Below are positions 8,953-17,485 of a stretch of 64,000 nt of DNA, one piece after another (the stretch's first letter is position 1; each line of letters opens with the position of its first letter). A model generated the notes under the pieces. It was not told the DNA's origin, ran no database searches, and was given only the letters and a program-made list of their open reading frames with translations. This DNA is from Anaeromassilibacillus sp. An172 (GTDB taxonomy: Bacteria; Bacillota; Clostridia; Oscillospirales; Acutalibacteraceae), in NCBI RefSeq assembly GCF_002160515.1, contig NZ_NFKS01000001.1:124001-188000 (forward strand), read 5' to 3'. A program made the translations under genes and the position numbers.

Positions 8953-11622
8953 TTAGGCTGTAATGATGCGGCCCTGTGCGCGGGAGCCGACTTGCATGAG
9001 ATTATAAAGTTCCTGGGAAATCCTGCGGATGTCATCCTCGCTGCGGACAATCATCTGCTGGATGGTAATGAGGGTTCCAAAGGATGCGCCCCCGCTGTTC
9101 ATGCCGCCGGACGCAGAGCGGATCGTCCCGCCGGCGTCAAAGGCAAAGTTCGAGGGAACAGCGGACTGCATATCTGCCGCCAGCCCGTTCATCACGCCCA
9201 GAATGCCGTTGTTCAAATCCTCTGCGGCGCTGACCGCTTCGCCGGCGCTGTCCTCGATGCCGCCGGCAAGGCCCCTGCCCAGCATTTCGCCTACCCAGGC
9301 CATTTCCCTGGATGGAGAGTTGATGCCAAAGAAGCTGCAGATCCCGTCCCAGATGCCGGAAATCCAGCCGGAAACCTTGTCCCAGATCCATCCGGCAAGG
9401 CTCTGGATACCCTGCCACAGCCCCTGCACGATGTTCTTACCGATATTGACAATCTGCCCCATTGAGGAAGTAAAGGCGTTTACAATTCCCGCGATGATCT
9501 GCGGTACTGCTTTTACGATTTCCACGATGATAGTGGGCAGGTTTTGGATCAGCGACACGAATAGCTGGACGCCTGCCTGTATGATCTGGGGGATGCTGTT
9601 CAGGATGGCGTTCACCAACGAGGAAATAATCTGCGGGATTGCCCCCACAATGGTGGTAATAATGGTCGGAAGGTTCTGGATCAGGGAGATCAGCAGGTTC
9701 ACGCCCGCGTCAATGATCTGGGGGATACTGCCGAGGATCGCCGTTACCAGCCCGTCAATAATCTGGGGAATCGCCGCCACAATGGCCGTAATGATCTCCG
9801 GCAGCGCGGAAACCAGCGAGGTCAATAGCTGTATCCCGGCATTGATGATCTGGGGGATCGCCCCCACGATAAACTCCACAATCGCCGTAATGATGGCGGG
9901 CAGGGCCGCAATCAGGACCGGGATGGCATTTAATAGCCCCTGAGCCAGCCCCGTGATAAGCTGCAATGCCGCGTCCAGAATCATCGGCAGGTTTTCGATT
10001 AAGGTCTGCACGATCTGGGTAACCACCAGGACAATCTGCGGGATCAGGGTGGGAACCGCCGCCGCAATGCCCTGGGCCAATGTGACGAGGATCTGCGCCG
10101 CGCCCTCCATCACAGCCGGAAGGCTCTGGATGATGCCGGAGAGCAGCGAGGTCAGCATCTGCATCCCGGTATCCACAAACTGCGGCAGCATGGAAACCGC
10201 CGTGTTTACCAGCCCGGTAATAGCTCCGGCAAAGGCTTCATCCGCCCCGTCCACACCGTTTACCATGTCGGTAAACGCGGAGATGACTTCTGAGATTGCC
10301 GGGAGGAACTCTGCCCGGAGGTTATTTTTCACATTGGAAATGGTCTCCCCAAGCCCTGCCAGGGTTTCGTCAAGCTGCGCCTGGCCTTCCCGTGACGCCA
10401 CCAGCGCCTCGTTGTTGCGGTAAAAGGCGCTGCTCGCCTCGTCATAGGCCCCGGAGAGGGTATCCATGATGAGACGGTTCCGTTCACTTTCACTGGAACA
10501 GGCCGCCAGCTTTTCATTGAAGGCATCCTCGCTGATACCCACCCAGTTTAAGGCGTCCGCCAGGGAACCGGTGACCTGCCCGACCTTGGCGGTCTCATTG
10601 GCGGACTCGATCATGCCCTCGATGGGGAGTGCATCGCCGAAGGTGCCGTAGACGCCGGCCGCGATATTCGTCCACTTGGTAATGTCCTGCTCGTTTTCCG
10701 CAAGCTGCGCCAAAAGCTGGGAGGCTTCGGTGGCGGTATCCGTATCGCCCAGGATTTTATAAAATTCTGTATAGGATTTCTGCGCTGCGTCCCCGCTGTA
10801 TCCCGCCGCTTCAAAGGCGGTGGTGAGCTTGCCCTGGGCCACCCGGTATTCCTCGGTGGCTTCGTCCAGGTTCCAGATGGCGCTGCCAAGCTCCTGGATT
10901 CCGCTCAATGCCGCCTGGATGCCGGAAGAGATGAGGTTGCCCATCGCCACCGTAGCGACCGAAAGGCCGGAGCCCAATTTATCCGCCCTGTTGGATGCGT
11001 CCTCCAGGGAATCGCCGAAATCCTCCGCCACATCCCCGGCATCCTTCATCCGCTCCCGGTTTTCCCTCAGTTCCCCGGAAAGCTGGGAAATACGCCCTTC
11101 CAGCTCCTTTGCCTCGCTGGAACCTTTTCCATACTCCAGCACGGCGTTGGAATAGGCGCGTTTCATCCCGGCAAGTTCATCCTCCTGCCGGGAAATCTCC
11201 TGGGAGAGCCGCTCTGTAGCGTCCGCCGCCTCCGTTTCCTGCTGGGAAAGGGATTCCATCGCCCGCTCGTTGGCGGAAAGCTCCCGCTCCATGCCGTTTA
11301 AGGCGGCTTCCGCATTGTTAAGCTGGATCTGCCAGTTCTGCGTCCGGCGGTCATTTTCCCCAAAGGACTCGGAAGCGTTCTGGAGGGCAGCCCGCAGCGT
11401 TTCAATTTTCTGGCGCTGGGCGTCGATTTCTTTGTTCAGAACGGTATTCCTTGCGGAAAGCGCCTGGATGGATTTATCGTTGGCGTCAAACTGAGAGGAA
11501 ACCAGCTTCATCTCGGAACCCAGCACCTTGAAGGACTGGTTGATCTCTGAAAGAGCCTTTTTAAATTCCTTCTCGCCCTCAATGCCGATTTTCAGGCCAA
11601 AATTATCCGCCACAAGCCGCAC
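8953..11622 (-). CDS. Tail tape measure protein
   Basis: An 889-residue protein with a GTG start at 11622. Residues 1-240 are coiled-coil rich (LNKEIDAQRQKIETLRAAL). Residues ~480-740 are hydrophobic and built of repeated IPQII..G...L.SLIQNLP.II units, typical of tape measures. The C-terminus (GWIWDKVSGWISGIWDGICSFFGINSPSREM) matches the family ending. Its length sets tail length, and the chaperones made from the frameshifted gene just upstream assist its assembly. Confidence 0.95.
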   Translation of the reverse strand: MRLVADNFGLKIGIEGEKEFKKALSEINQSFKVLGSEMKLVSSQFDANDKSIQALSARNTVLNKEIDAQRQKIETLRAALQNASESFGENDRRTQNWQIQLNNAEAALNGMERELSANERAMESLSQQETEAADATERLSQEISRQEDELAGMKRAYSNAVLEYGKGSSEAKELEGRISQLSGELRENRERMKDAGDVAEDFGDSLEDASNRADKLGSGLSVATVAMGNLISSGIQAALSGIQELGSAIWNLDEATEEYRVAQGKLTTAFEAAGYSGDAAQKSYTEFYKILGDTDTATEASQLLAQLAENEQDITKWTNIAAGVYGTFGDALPIEGMIESANETAKVGQVTGSLADALNWVGISEDAFNEKLAACSSESERNRLIMDTLSGAYDEASSAFYRNNEALVASREGQAQLDETLAGLGETISNVKNNLRAEFLPAISEVISAFTDMVNGVDGADEAFAGAITGLVNTAVSMLPQFVDTGMQMLTSLLSGIIQSLPAVMEGAAQILVTLAQGIAAAVPTLIPQIVLVVTQIVQTLIENLPMILDAALQLITGLAQGLLNAIPVLIAALPAIITAIVEFIVGAIPQIINAGIQLLTSLVSALPEIITAIVAAIPQIIDGLVTAILGSIPQIIDAGVNLLISLIQNLPTIITTIVGAIPQIISSLVNAILNSIPQIIQAGVQLFVSLIQNLPTIIVEIVKAVPQIIAGIVNAFTSSMGQIVNIGKNIVQGLWQGIQSLAGWIWDKVSGWISGIWDGICSFFGINSPSREMAWVGEMLGRGLAGGIEDSAGEAVSAAEDLNNGILGVMNGLAADMQSAVPSNFAFDAGGTIRSASGGMNSGGASFGTLITIQQMIVRSEDDIRRISQELYNLMQVGSRAQGRIITA

Positions 11623-11631
11623 CCCCTCTCC

Positions 11632-11835
11632 TTAAATTCCGTATGGGATCACATCGTCAATGGTCAGTTCCTGCTTTGGCTTTGCAAGCCCTAAAAACTG
11701 CCTGTGACATTCCCACAAATCCATCAGCAGACCAAACGGCATGAGCCACACCTCGTCCATGCGCAGGGAGAGGTGCGCCATGCCGTAATACAAAAGCCGG
11801 GTAAACAATTCCTCATCGCTTACCCGGCCGCTGTG
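11632..11835 (-). CDS. T-like extension of tail assembly chaperone, reached by -1 frameshift
   Basis: Sixty-seven codons with no start of their own, read in the -1 frame relative to the gpG-like gene (beginning HSGRVSDEELFTRLLYYG and ending DDVIPYGI). It begins at base 11835 inside the slippery heptamer 11835-11841. A fusion of 122 residues from the upstream frame with these 67 gives a 189-residue gpGT-like protein. This arrangement, immediately before the tape measure gene, is the conserved siphophage tail chaperone design. Confidence 0.85.
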   Translation of the reverse strand, partial: HSGRVSDEELFTRLLYYGMAHLSLRMDEVWLMPFGLLMDLWECHRQFLGLAKPKQELTIDDVIPYGI

Positions 11836-12200
11836 TTTTTTCCCTCCGGCTCACTTTCAATATTGCGTTTCGTCCCCCGGTACATCGCCTCCATAATGGC
11901 GTCCTTATAGTCCGTCAGTTCCATTGGGGAGGTGAGAAGTTCCACCTCCTCGGCGGTCAGCTCCGGCTTTTTGTCCTCCGGGTGTTTTAGGTTGTGAACG
12001 AGGATGGGCTGATTGCACAGAAGGGTAATCAGCCACACGATCTCGTCCAGCGCCATCTCAAAGTTCTCCGCCTTCATCAGCTTCTCGCCCAGGTTCTCCA
12101 ATCCGCCGTAGCGTCCTGCGATGGCCTTGGTCGCCCTGGTGGTCAGGAGCATTTCGTATTCCTGCCCGCCGATATTGACAGTAGCTGTTCTTTCATCCAT
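11820..12200 (-). CDS. Tail assembly chaperone, gpG-like
   Basis: A 126-residue protein starting MDERTATVNIGGQEYEML. It lies between the major tail protein and tape measure genes, where siphophages encode the G/GT chaperone pair. It ends EPEGKNTAAG and carries a slippery heptamer in its last codons, which allows a longer fusion product. Expected role: binding tape measure and tube subunits during tail assembly. Confidence 0.85.
   Translation of the reverse strand: MDERTATVNIGGQEYEMLLTTRATKAIAGRYGGLENLGEKLMKAENFEMALDEIVWLITLLCNQPILVHNLKHPEDKKPELTAEEVELLTSPMELTDYKDAIMEAMYRGTKRNIESEPEGKNTAAG
11835..11841 (-). promoter_or_regulatory. Slippery heptamer A AAA AAC for programmed -1 frameshift
   Basis: The minus strand reads GGA AAA AAC in the gpG frame, giving the canonical X XXY YYZ heptamer A AAA AAC. 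A slip of one base back continues into the open downstream frame (11632-11835). The zero-frame stop (TAA at 11822-11820) lies five codons later. Confidence 0.85.
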
Positions 12201-12213
12201 ACCTCAAACCTCC

Positions 12214-12825
12214 TTATCCTTCGCCGCCCGCGCCCGCTGTCTGATCCGCATAGGACGGCTCATAGACCTCATCGTACCAGCCCGTGATAACCGTGGAAGA
12301 CACACCGGAGTCATCCTCGGACACCTCCGCTTTCCAGGGGTGCTTGCCCTGACCGTCCACCTTGTTGCGTCGGGTCACGGTTCCCTCGATGGACGGGGTG
12401 GAAAACTCGATGCTCTCGCCCTTAGTGGTCAGGTTGGTGGCAGGGATGCCGAAAATCACCCGGTACAGCCAGAAATAGCGGTACTTGCCGTTGGCTTTCT
12501 TGGCACGGAAGCCAATAGCGACCGGAGCGCCTCCGTCCTCCGACGCAGAGATCAGGACGCCGTTTTCATCGATTACCGCCCCGGTTAGGTCCTCTGCGAC
12601 AGATTTGCCGATGTCGTCCACACCCAGCGTCAGCGTCCCGCTCTGGAACTCCTTCACCACCTCCGCCGCGCCATCGTCCGCATACAGCGTAGCTTCCGCC
12701 AGTTCCACGGAAAGCTCGGCGGTCATGGCCTTTGCCAAAGGCAGCGGATCTTCGTAAGTTTCATTGCCCGAAGTATCTTCGGTAATCTTGGCGTAATACA
12801 GCTTGTCAAGGCCAATCGTAGCCAT
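12214..12825 (-). CDS. Major tail tube protein (phi13 family)
   Basis: A 203-residue protein starting MATIGLDKLYYAKI, matching the phi13/TP901-type major tail protein family. Conserved stretches include GTLTLGVDDIGK, RYFWLYRVIFGIPATNL and KGESIEFSTPSIEGTV. Many copies form the tail tube. ATG at 12825 follows GGAGGAATGAACT. It is flanked by the tail terminator and tail chaperone genes. Confidence 0.92.
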   Translation of the reverse strand: MATIGLDKLYYAKITEDTSGNETYEDPLPLAKAMTAELSVELAEATLYADDGAAEVVKEFQSGTLTLGVDDIGKSVAEDLTGAVIDENGVLISASEDGGAPVAIGFRAKKANGKYRYFWLYRVIFGIPATNLTTKGESIEFSTPSIEGTVTRRNKVDGQGKHPWKAEVSEDDSGVSSTVITGWYDEVYEPSYADQTAGAGGEG

Positions 12826-12828
12826 AGT

Positions 12829-13170
12829 TCATTCCTCCAATCTGTAGGGTTTCGCCACGTCAATGGCGTAATGATGGAAGCCGGTATCGTCCTCATGGTC
12901 AATATACCGTCTGTCCGTAATGGTAAAATCAGCGGCGAGGAGCGCCTTTGAAAGCTGCTCCTTCCGCTTCAGGTAGTTGCCTTTGGTAAACAGGGAGAGC
13001 CGCGCCTCCTGGGTTTCATACTCTGGGAGATTATCCGCATGGAGTTCATAGGTGTCCGCCAAAGGCGTGACCACCACATATTCCTCCGGCGGCTCATCGG
13101 AGAACACGCCCGTCTCCACAGGCAGGCCGCAGCCGGTAACCGCAGCCTTGATTTCCGATAAAAGGCTCAA
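12829..13170 (-). CDS. Tail terminator/completion protein
   Basis: A 113-residue protein, TTG start at 13170, that overlaps the gp10-like gene by 4 bases. Position just before the major tail gene and size fit the tail terminator that caps the tail tube. Sequence similarity is weak (VVVTPLADTYELHADNLPEYETQEARLSLF), so the call rests mostly on gene order. Confidence 0.65.
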   Translation of the reverse strand: MSLLSEIKAAVTGCGLPVETGVFSDEPPEEYVVVTPLADTYELHADNLPEYETQEARLSLFTKGNYLKRKEQLSKALLAADFTITDRRYIDHEDDTGFHHYAIDVAKPYRLEE

Positions 13171-13598
13171 ATTTTCTCCACCTCCTCGTCCAGTTTTGCT
13201 TTCATAGCGTTGATACAGGCGTTTCTGGAAGAGGAACGGGCTGGTTTTAAGAATGGCTTGGCGGGCTGGCCGCTTTTGCCGTATTCCAGGATGGTGGCGA
13301 TTTTGGCGTTGCTGTCGCCATCGGAACGAGGCTCGGAAAAGCCCACCTTTACATTGAGATCGCCGTTCTTATCCTGCAGGGCAGGTGAAGTGCCAAGGGA
13401 GCGCAGAAGTTCCCCGGTGCTTCTGGACTCATACTTCGTCCCGCTGCCGATGACCGCCTGCAAATTGGAGCGCACCTTGTCCTCCACAACCTCCGCGCCT
13501 GCCTCCAGCACCTTCGGGAGAATCTCATCCGTCTTGTCCGCCAGCCTGGACACCTTCATCAGAAAGTCGTCCGGCATTTTCATCTGAACCTTAGCCAC
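13167..13598 (-). CDS. HK97 gp10-like head-tail joining protein
   Basis: A 143-residue protein of the HK97-gp10 morphogenesis family. Family features are the N-terminal helical segment, STGELLRSLGTSPAL, and the closing YGKSGQPAKPFLKPARSSS. It overlaps the head-closure gene by 8 bases. Probable role in completing the neck between head and tail. Confidence 0.85.
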   Translation of the reverse strand: MAKVQMKMPDDFLMKVSRLADKTDEILPKVLEAGAEVVEDKVRSNLQAVIGSGTKYESRSTGELLRSLGTSPALQDKNGDLNVKVGFSEPRSDGDSNAKIATILEYGKSGQPAKPFLKPARSSSRNACINAMKAKLDEEVEKI

Positions 13599-13923
13599 CG
13601 GGTTTCACCTCCTGCGCCATAATCTCCAGATACATCCCCCGGCCTTTGACGTCTTCCACCGAAGTGATCTCAAAGGTATGCCCATCGCAGAGGATGCGCA
13701 TATCCGTTGTGACTGTGACGCCGGGGATTACCCGGAACCGGAACAGGTCGGTGGCGGTGGAAAAGGACGCCATATTGGCCCATTTCTCACTGCCATGCCG
13801 GCCTTCCCGGTAAGCCCGGACCTCCGCCACAGTCACATCCGTTTCCGTCTTAAAGCCCTCATCATCCTGCGTGAACTGTTTCTCCACAAGCGAAATGAAG
13901 GTGTTCATCTTGCCAAAGCTCAT
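13591..13923 (-). CDS. Head closure / head-tail adaptor protein
   Basis: A 110-residue protein resembling SPP1 gp16-type head-tail adaptors (RFRVIPGVTVTTDMRILCDG, FEITSVEDVKGRGMYLEI). ATG at 13923 with GGAAGG 7 bases upstream is preferred over a TTG five codons earlier. It starts 2 bases after the connector stop and overlaps the gp10-like gene. Confidence 0.82.
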   Translation of the reverse strand: MSFGKMNTFISLVEKQFTQDDEGFKTETDVTVAEVRAYREGRHGSEKWANMASFSTATDLFRFRVIPGVTVTTDMRILCDGHTFEITSVEDVKGRGMYLEIMAQEVKPGG

Positions 13924-13925
13924 GC

Positions 13926-14237
13926 TCACACCTTCCAATCCCGGTCAAGCCGCAAAAGAAGGTTGACCGTGTTCCAGACCTGCTGGCCGGCCTGTACATT
14001 GTCTGCGAAAAAGCCGCCCGTGGAACCGTCCCTGGACTCGTAAAAATGCGATGCCAGCATGATCACCGCCTGTTCGGTGGTGGCCGGCATCGCATTCTCT
14101 GTATAATACCCCTCCTGGATATGCTGGTAGCTCTCCGCATAGGAAACAGCGGCGGTGATGTAGCCCTGCAAAAGCGCATCATCCGCCGAATGTTCCAGAA
14201 TCAGGTTTGCCTTGACTTTTTCCAGCAGAGTGTCCAT
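13926..14237 (-). CDS. Head-tail connector (gp6-like) protein
   Basis: A 103-residue helical protein (LLEKVKANLILEHSADDALL, YITAAVSYAESYQ, AVIMLASHFYESRDG) of the phage DNA packaging/head-tail connector family. It follows the major capsid gene, the standard place for the adaptor that binds below the portal. A GTG one codon upstream is an equally possible start. Confidence 0.85.
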   Translation of the reverse strand: MDTLLEKVKANLILEHSADDALLQGYITAAVSYAESYQHIQEGYYTENAMPATTEQAVIMLASHFYESRDGSTGGFFADNVQAGQQVWNTVNLLLRLDRDWKV

Positions 14238-14256
14238 CACCGCCGCCCCCTTTCCG

Positions 14257-15459
14257 TTATGTCGATGCTTTCTGTGCCAGCACCTTGATGGCTTCGGACA
14301 GGATCAGCTTGCCGTCCACGCGCTGGGAAGCGAGGAAGCCCACCTGGCCGTTTGCCGCGTACAGTTCGTTCAGCCGCTTGAAGGAACGCCCCTGGCGGTC
14401 CGCAATCCAGTAGTAGCTGAAATCTCCAAAGGCGATGGTTTTGGCGCTGGCCGCGATGGCGGGCATATAAGCGGAAGTGCGCACAGGACGGCCCAGGATT
14501 GTATCCGGTGTGCCTGCGGTCAGGGAAGGCTGCCACAGGTACTGGCCATTGCTGTCCTTCAGCTTGCGGATGGCCTTAATGGTGGAGTCATTCAGCACCC
14601 ACACGGCGTTGCGGCGGTAAGGAGATTTCAGGGAGTAGAACAGGTCGATCAGCTCATCCGCCGTAATGGCGGTAGCGGACGCAGCGGTGATGCCGGTTTC
14701 CGCGCCGCCGCTCGAAGCCAGGATGCCCAGGGGCTTGCCAGAGCCATCCCCGGTAAAGAAGGCTTCTTCCTCCTTGGCGCCGATACGGCGGGCAAATTCA
14801 CGGGAGATGTAGCTTTCCAGATCAAAGACGCTGTCGTTCAAGAGTTCCTCGGAAACCTTGATCATCGTCCCCAGTTTGTAGGCCCCGATGGATACCTGAC
14901 CGAAGGAATCGTCGCTCTCGGTGTAGGCGCCTTCCTCGTCAATCCAGGATGCGGTGCCCTTCGTTGCCACCACCGGAATCTTGCGGTCGCCGCTGGAGGT
15001 CTGGATCACTTTGGCGAGCTGGCGGAACACATTCTCTTCCTCCAGCGCCTCCACCAGGGTGCGCTCGTACTCATCCGGCACCAGGTATCCGCCCTCGGAG
15101 TCCGTACCGATCTGCAGGGCGTTTACCACAGAGGGCATGGGCGCTTTGGAGCGCATCATGTTCCAGAAATTCTGCCGGTACTCATCCGTGGCGCGGCCGG
15201 TCTTATTCTCCTCCTTGCCGTTCATAGGCTTACCCGTCAGGGGCTTGTTCACCGGGCGGTTCAGTTCCGCGTCCAGCGCCTCCTGGCGTTCCAGGCGGGC
15301 GATCTCCTTGCCAAGGTCGGTAATTTCCTGCTCCATGCGGGTGTAGGCGGCGTCGTCCTCGGCAGACAGGACGCCCTTATCATTTCTGTGGGAATCCAGA
15401 AAGGCTTTGGCGGCTTCCCAGGCTTTCGCGCGCTTCTCGCGCAGTTCCAAAATCGTCAT
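14257..15459 (-). CDS. Major capsid protein, HK97 family
   Basis: A 400-residue HK97-type major capsid protein. Residues 1-~105 are a charged coiled-coil delta domain (LGKEIARLERQEALDAE) that would act as scaffold and be cut off by the upstream protease. The HK97 fold follows (GGYLVPDEYERTLVEALEEENV, GTMIKVSEELLNDSVFDLESYI, RRNAVWVLNDSTIKAIRKLKD). ATG at 15459 follows GGAGGATACGACT. It lies 13 bases after the protease gene. Confidence 0.96.
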   Translation of the reverse strand: MTILELREKRAKAWEAAKAFLDSHRNDKGVLSAEDDAAYTRMEQEITDLGKEIARLERQEALDAELNRPVNKPLTGKPMNGKEENKTGRATDEYRQNFWNMMRSKAPMPSVVNALQIGTDSEGGYLVPDEYERTLVEALEEENVFRQLAKVIQTSSGDRKIPVVATKGTASWIDEEGAYTESDDSFGQVSIGAYKLGTMIKVSEELLNDSVFDLESYISREFARRIGAKEEEAFFTGDGSGKPLGILASSGGAETGITAASATAITADELIDLFYSLKSPYRRNAVWVLNDSTIKAIRKLKDSNGQYLWQPSLTAGTPDTILGRPVRTSAYMPAIAASAKTIAFGDFSYYWIADRQGRSFKRLNELYAANGQVGFLASQRVDGKLILSEAIKVLAQKAST

Positions 15460-15472
15460 AGTCGTATCCTCC

Positions 15473-16213
15473 TTAATGCTTCAAAAGATTGAGCCGCTCG
15501 TAGAGACTGTCTACAGAGCGGCCCTGGGGGTTGGGTTTTTCAGTTTTCTTAGGGTTGGTCCTGCATTTGGCTGCGATCTTATCCATAAGGGAATTCACCA
15601 CAGCGGCTTTGGAATAGAGCATGGACACCGCAGACGGCTCCACATCCTCCGGGATCTCCGCCCGGTGCAGGACGTCATCGGCAAAGCCAAGTTCCACCGC
15701 CTTGTTCGCGTCCATCCAGGTCTCGGCATCCATCAGATGGGAGAGTTTAGCGCGGGACAAACCGGTCTTGATTTCGTAGGCGTTGATGATGGAATCCTTG
15801 ACGCTGCCAAGCATCTCGATGGCTTTCTGCATCTCTGCGGTATCGCCCATGGCAACGGTCATAGGGTTGTGGATCATCATCATGGACACCGGAGATACCA
15901 GCACCTTCGTGCCGGCCATGGCAATGACCGAGGCGGCGCTGGCTGCGATGCCATCGATCTTTATGGTCACATCATGGGGGTAATCCATGAGCATATTGTA
16001 GATCTGCGCCGCCGCCACACAGTCCCCGCCTGGGGAGTTGATCCAGACGGTGATATCGCCGTCCCCGGACATCAGTTCCTCCTTAAAAAGCTGCGGCGTG
16101 ACGTCATCGTCAAACCAGCTTTCCTCGGCGATGGTGCCGTTCAGGAACAGCGTCCGTTCCGCCGGAGCTGTCTCCGTTGCTGCCTGGTTCTTCCACTTCC
16201 AGAACTTCTTCAT
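15473..16213 (-). CDS. ClpP-like head maturation protease
   Basis: A 246-residue Clp-fold prohead protease. GIAASAASVIAMAG carries the likely nucleophile Ser92, and MMMIHNP the catalytic His115; an Asp further on would complete the triad. It processes capsid delta domains during head maturation. The ATG at 16213 has AAAGGAGG upstream and lies 104 bases inside the end of the portal gene, so the two genes overlap in different frames. Confidence 0.93.
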   Translation of the reverse strand: MKKFWKWKNQAATETAPAERTLFLNGTIAEESWFDDDVTPQLFKEELMSGDGDITVWINSPGGDCVAAAQIYNMLMDYPHDVTIKIDGIAASAASVIAMAGTKVLVSPVSMMMIHNPMTVAMGDTAEMQKAIEMLGSVKDSIINAYEIKTGLSRAKLSHLMDAETWMDANKAVELGFADDVLHRAEIPEDVEPSAVSMLYSKAAVVNSLMDKIAAKCRTNPKKTEKPNPQGRSVDSLYERLNLLKH

Positions 16214-17468
16214 CGGGGTTTTCCTCCTTTCCCGTTTGTGTATCTGCAAAAGCACCCGCATTTCCCAGCGGGAGCATATTGCCGTTAATAAGGTACAGAT
16301 CGCCGCCATCTTCCGTAGGAATACGATCAAGGTTTTCCAGTTCCCGGATATCATTGGCGCTCATCCATCCGTTCTGTCTCGCCGTGGCGTAGCCGGACAT
16401 TCTGCTGGCATAATCGCCCCGGAGCAGCCCCTCCACGTTGAACTTGGCAAAGTACCGCTTCTTTTCCTCCGGAGAAAAGAGCGTCCGCTGGATAGACTGC
16501 TCCCAGCGCACCAGCCAGGGCTCCAGCGTGTATTTCACAAACTCCAAGGACTGCTGCTCAATATTAGAAAAGCTCGACTTTTCCAGGTCGCCCACCATGT
16601 GGGGCGGCACCCGGAAAATCCGGGCGATCTCATTGATCTGGAACTTTCTCGTTTCCAAAAACTGCGCCTGCTCCGGTGAGATGCCGATGGGCGTATATTT
16701 CATGCCTTCCTCCAGCACGGCGATCTTATTGCTGTTGCCGCTGCCGCCGAAGGTGGACTGCCAGCTCTCCCGTACCCGCTGGGGGTCTTTGATGGTACCC
16801 GGATGCTCCAAGACGCCACCAGGGGCGGCGCCGTTGGCAAAGAACTTGGCCCCGTACTCCTCACAGGCAATCGCCATGCCGATGGCGTTCTTGGCCATAG
16901 CGATAGGGGAATAGCCCACCAGCCCGTCAAAGCCAAGCCCCGGAATGTGCAGCACATCGGAGGGCGGCAGATTGACCGTCACGCCTTTCATGGTCGGCGC
17001 TTCTTCCGTGGAGCGCGTATACTGGTAATAAAGCTGCCCGTGGATATCCCTGTCCACCACCATGCGGTTTGGCATCAGGGGGTAGAGGGCAATGACCTCG
17101 CCCTTGCCGTTGCGGATGATCTGGGCGTAGGCGTTGCCCCACAGGAGCAGGTGCGTCATGAGCGTTTCCCGGAACACAAAGGAACTCATCTCCGGGTTCG
17201 GCTCATCATGCAGGAGCAGATACAGCGGATGGTCAAGTGCTTTTTCCTTGCCGCCGTCCTCCTTGTAGCGGTAGAGATGCAGCGGCAGACCTGCCACCGC
17301 TTCGGCCAGGATGCGGACGCAGGAATACACGGCGGTCATCTGCATGGCGGAACGTTCCGTCACCGCTTTGCCGGAGGTGGTGCCGCCGAAATAGAACGCA
17401 TAGCCGCTGCCGGCGGTGCAGTCCTGGGGCTTGTCCCTGGAACGGAACAGCCCGGAAAAGATACCCAT
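16110..17468 (-). CDS. Portal protein
   Basis: A 452-residue HK97-type portal. Family features include SAMQMTAVYSCVRILAEAVAGLPLHLY, HLLLWGNAYAQIIRNGKGE, RVPPHMVGDLEKSSFSNIE and the C-terminal GNMLPLGNAG. Twelve copies would form the DNA entry ring. It follows the large terminase by 17 bases. Its last ~35 codons overlap the protease gene. Confidence 0.95.
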   Translation of the reverse strand: MGIFSGLFRSRDKPQDCTAGSGYAFYFGGTTSGKAVTERSAMQMTAVYSCVRILAEAVAGLPLHLYRYKEDGGKEKALDHPLYLLLHDEPNPEMSSFVFRETLMTHLLLWGNAYAQIIRNGKGEVIALYPLMPNRMVVDRDIHGQLYYQYTRSTEEAPTMKGVTVNLPPSDVLHIPGLGFDGLVGYSPIAMAKNAIGMAIACEEYGAKFFANGAAPGGVLEHPGTIKDPQRVRESWQSTFGGSGNSNKIAVLEEGMKYTPIGISPEQAQFLETRKFQINEIARIFRVPPHMVGDLEKSSFSNIEQQSLEFVKYTLEPWLVRWEQSIQRTLFSPEEKKRYFAKFNVEGLLRGDYASRMSGYATARQNGWMSANDIRELENLDRIPTEDGGDLYLINGNMLPLGNAGAFADTQTGKEENPDEEVLEVEEPGSNGDSSGGTDAVPERHHRRGKLV

Positions 17469-17485
17469 ATCGAATCACCGTCCTT

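Noticed and set aside
9450-10200. Regular repeats in the tape measure gene as a possible CRISPR array
   Set aside because: Repeats are degenerate, in frame and encode hydrophobic IPQII units; no identical repeats with unique spacers.
14212-15492. 426-codon plus-strand frame opposite the capsid gene
   Set aside because: Shadow of the major capsid gene; no start signals or family.
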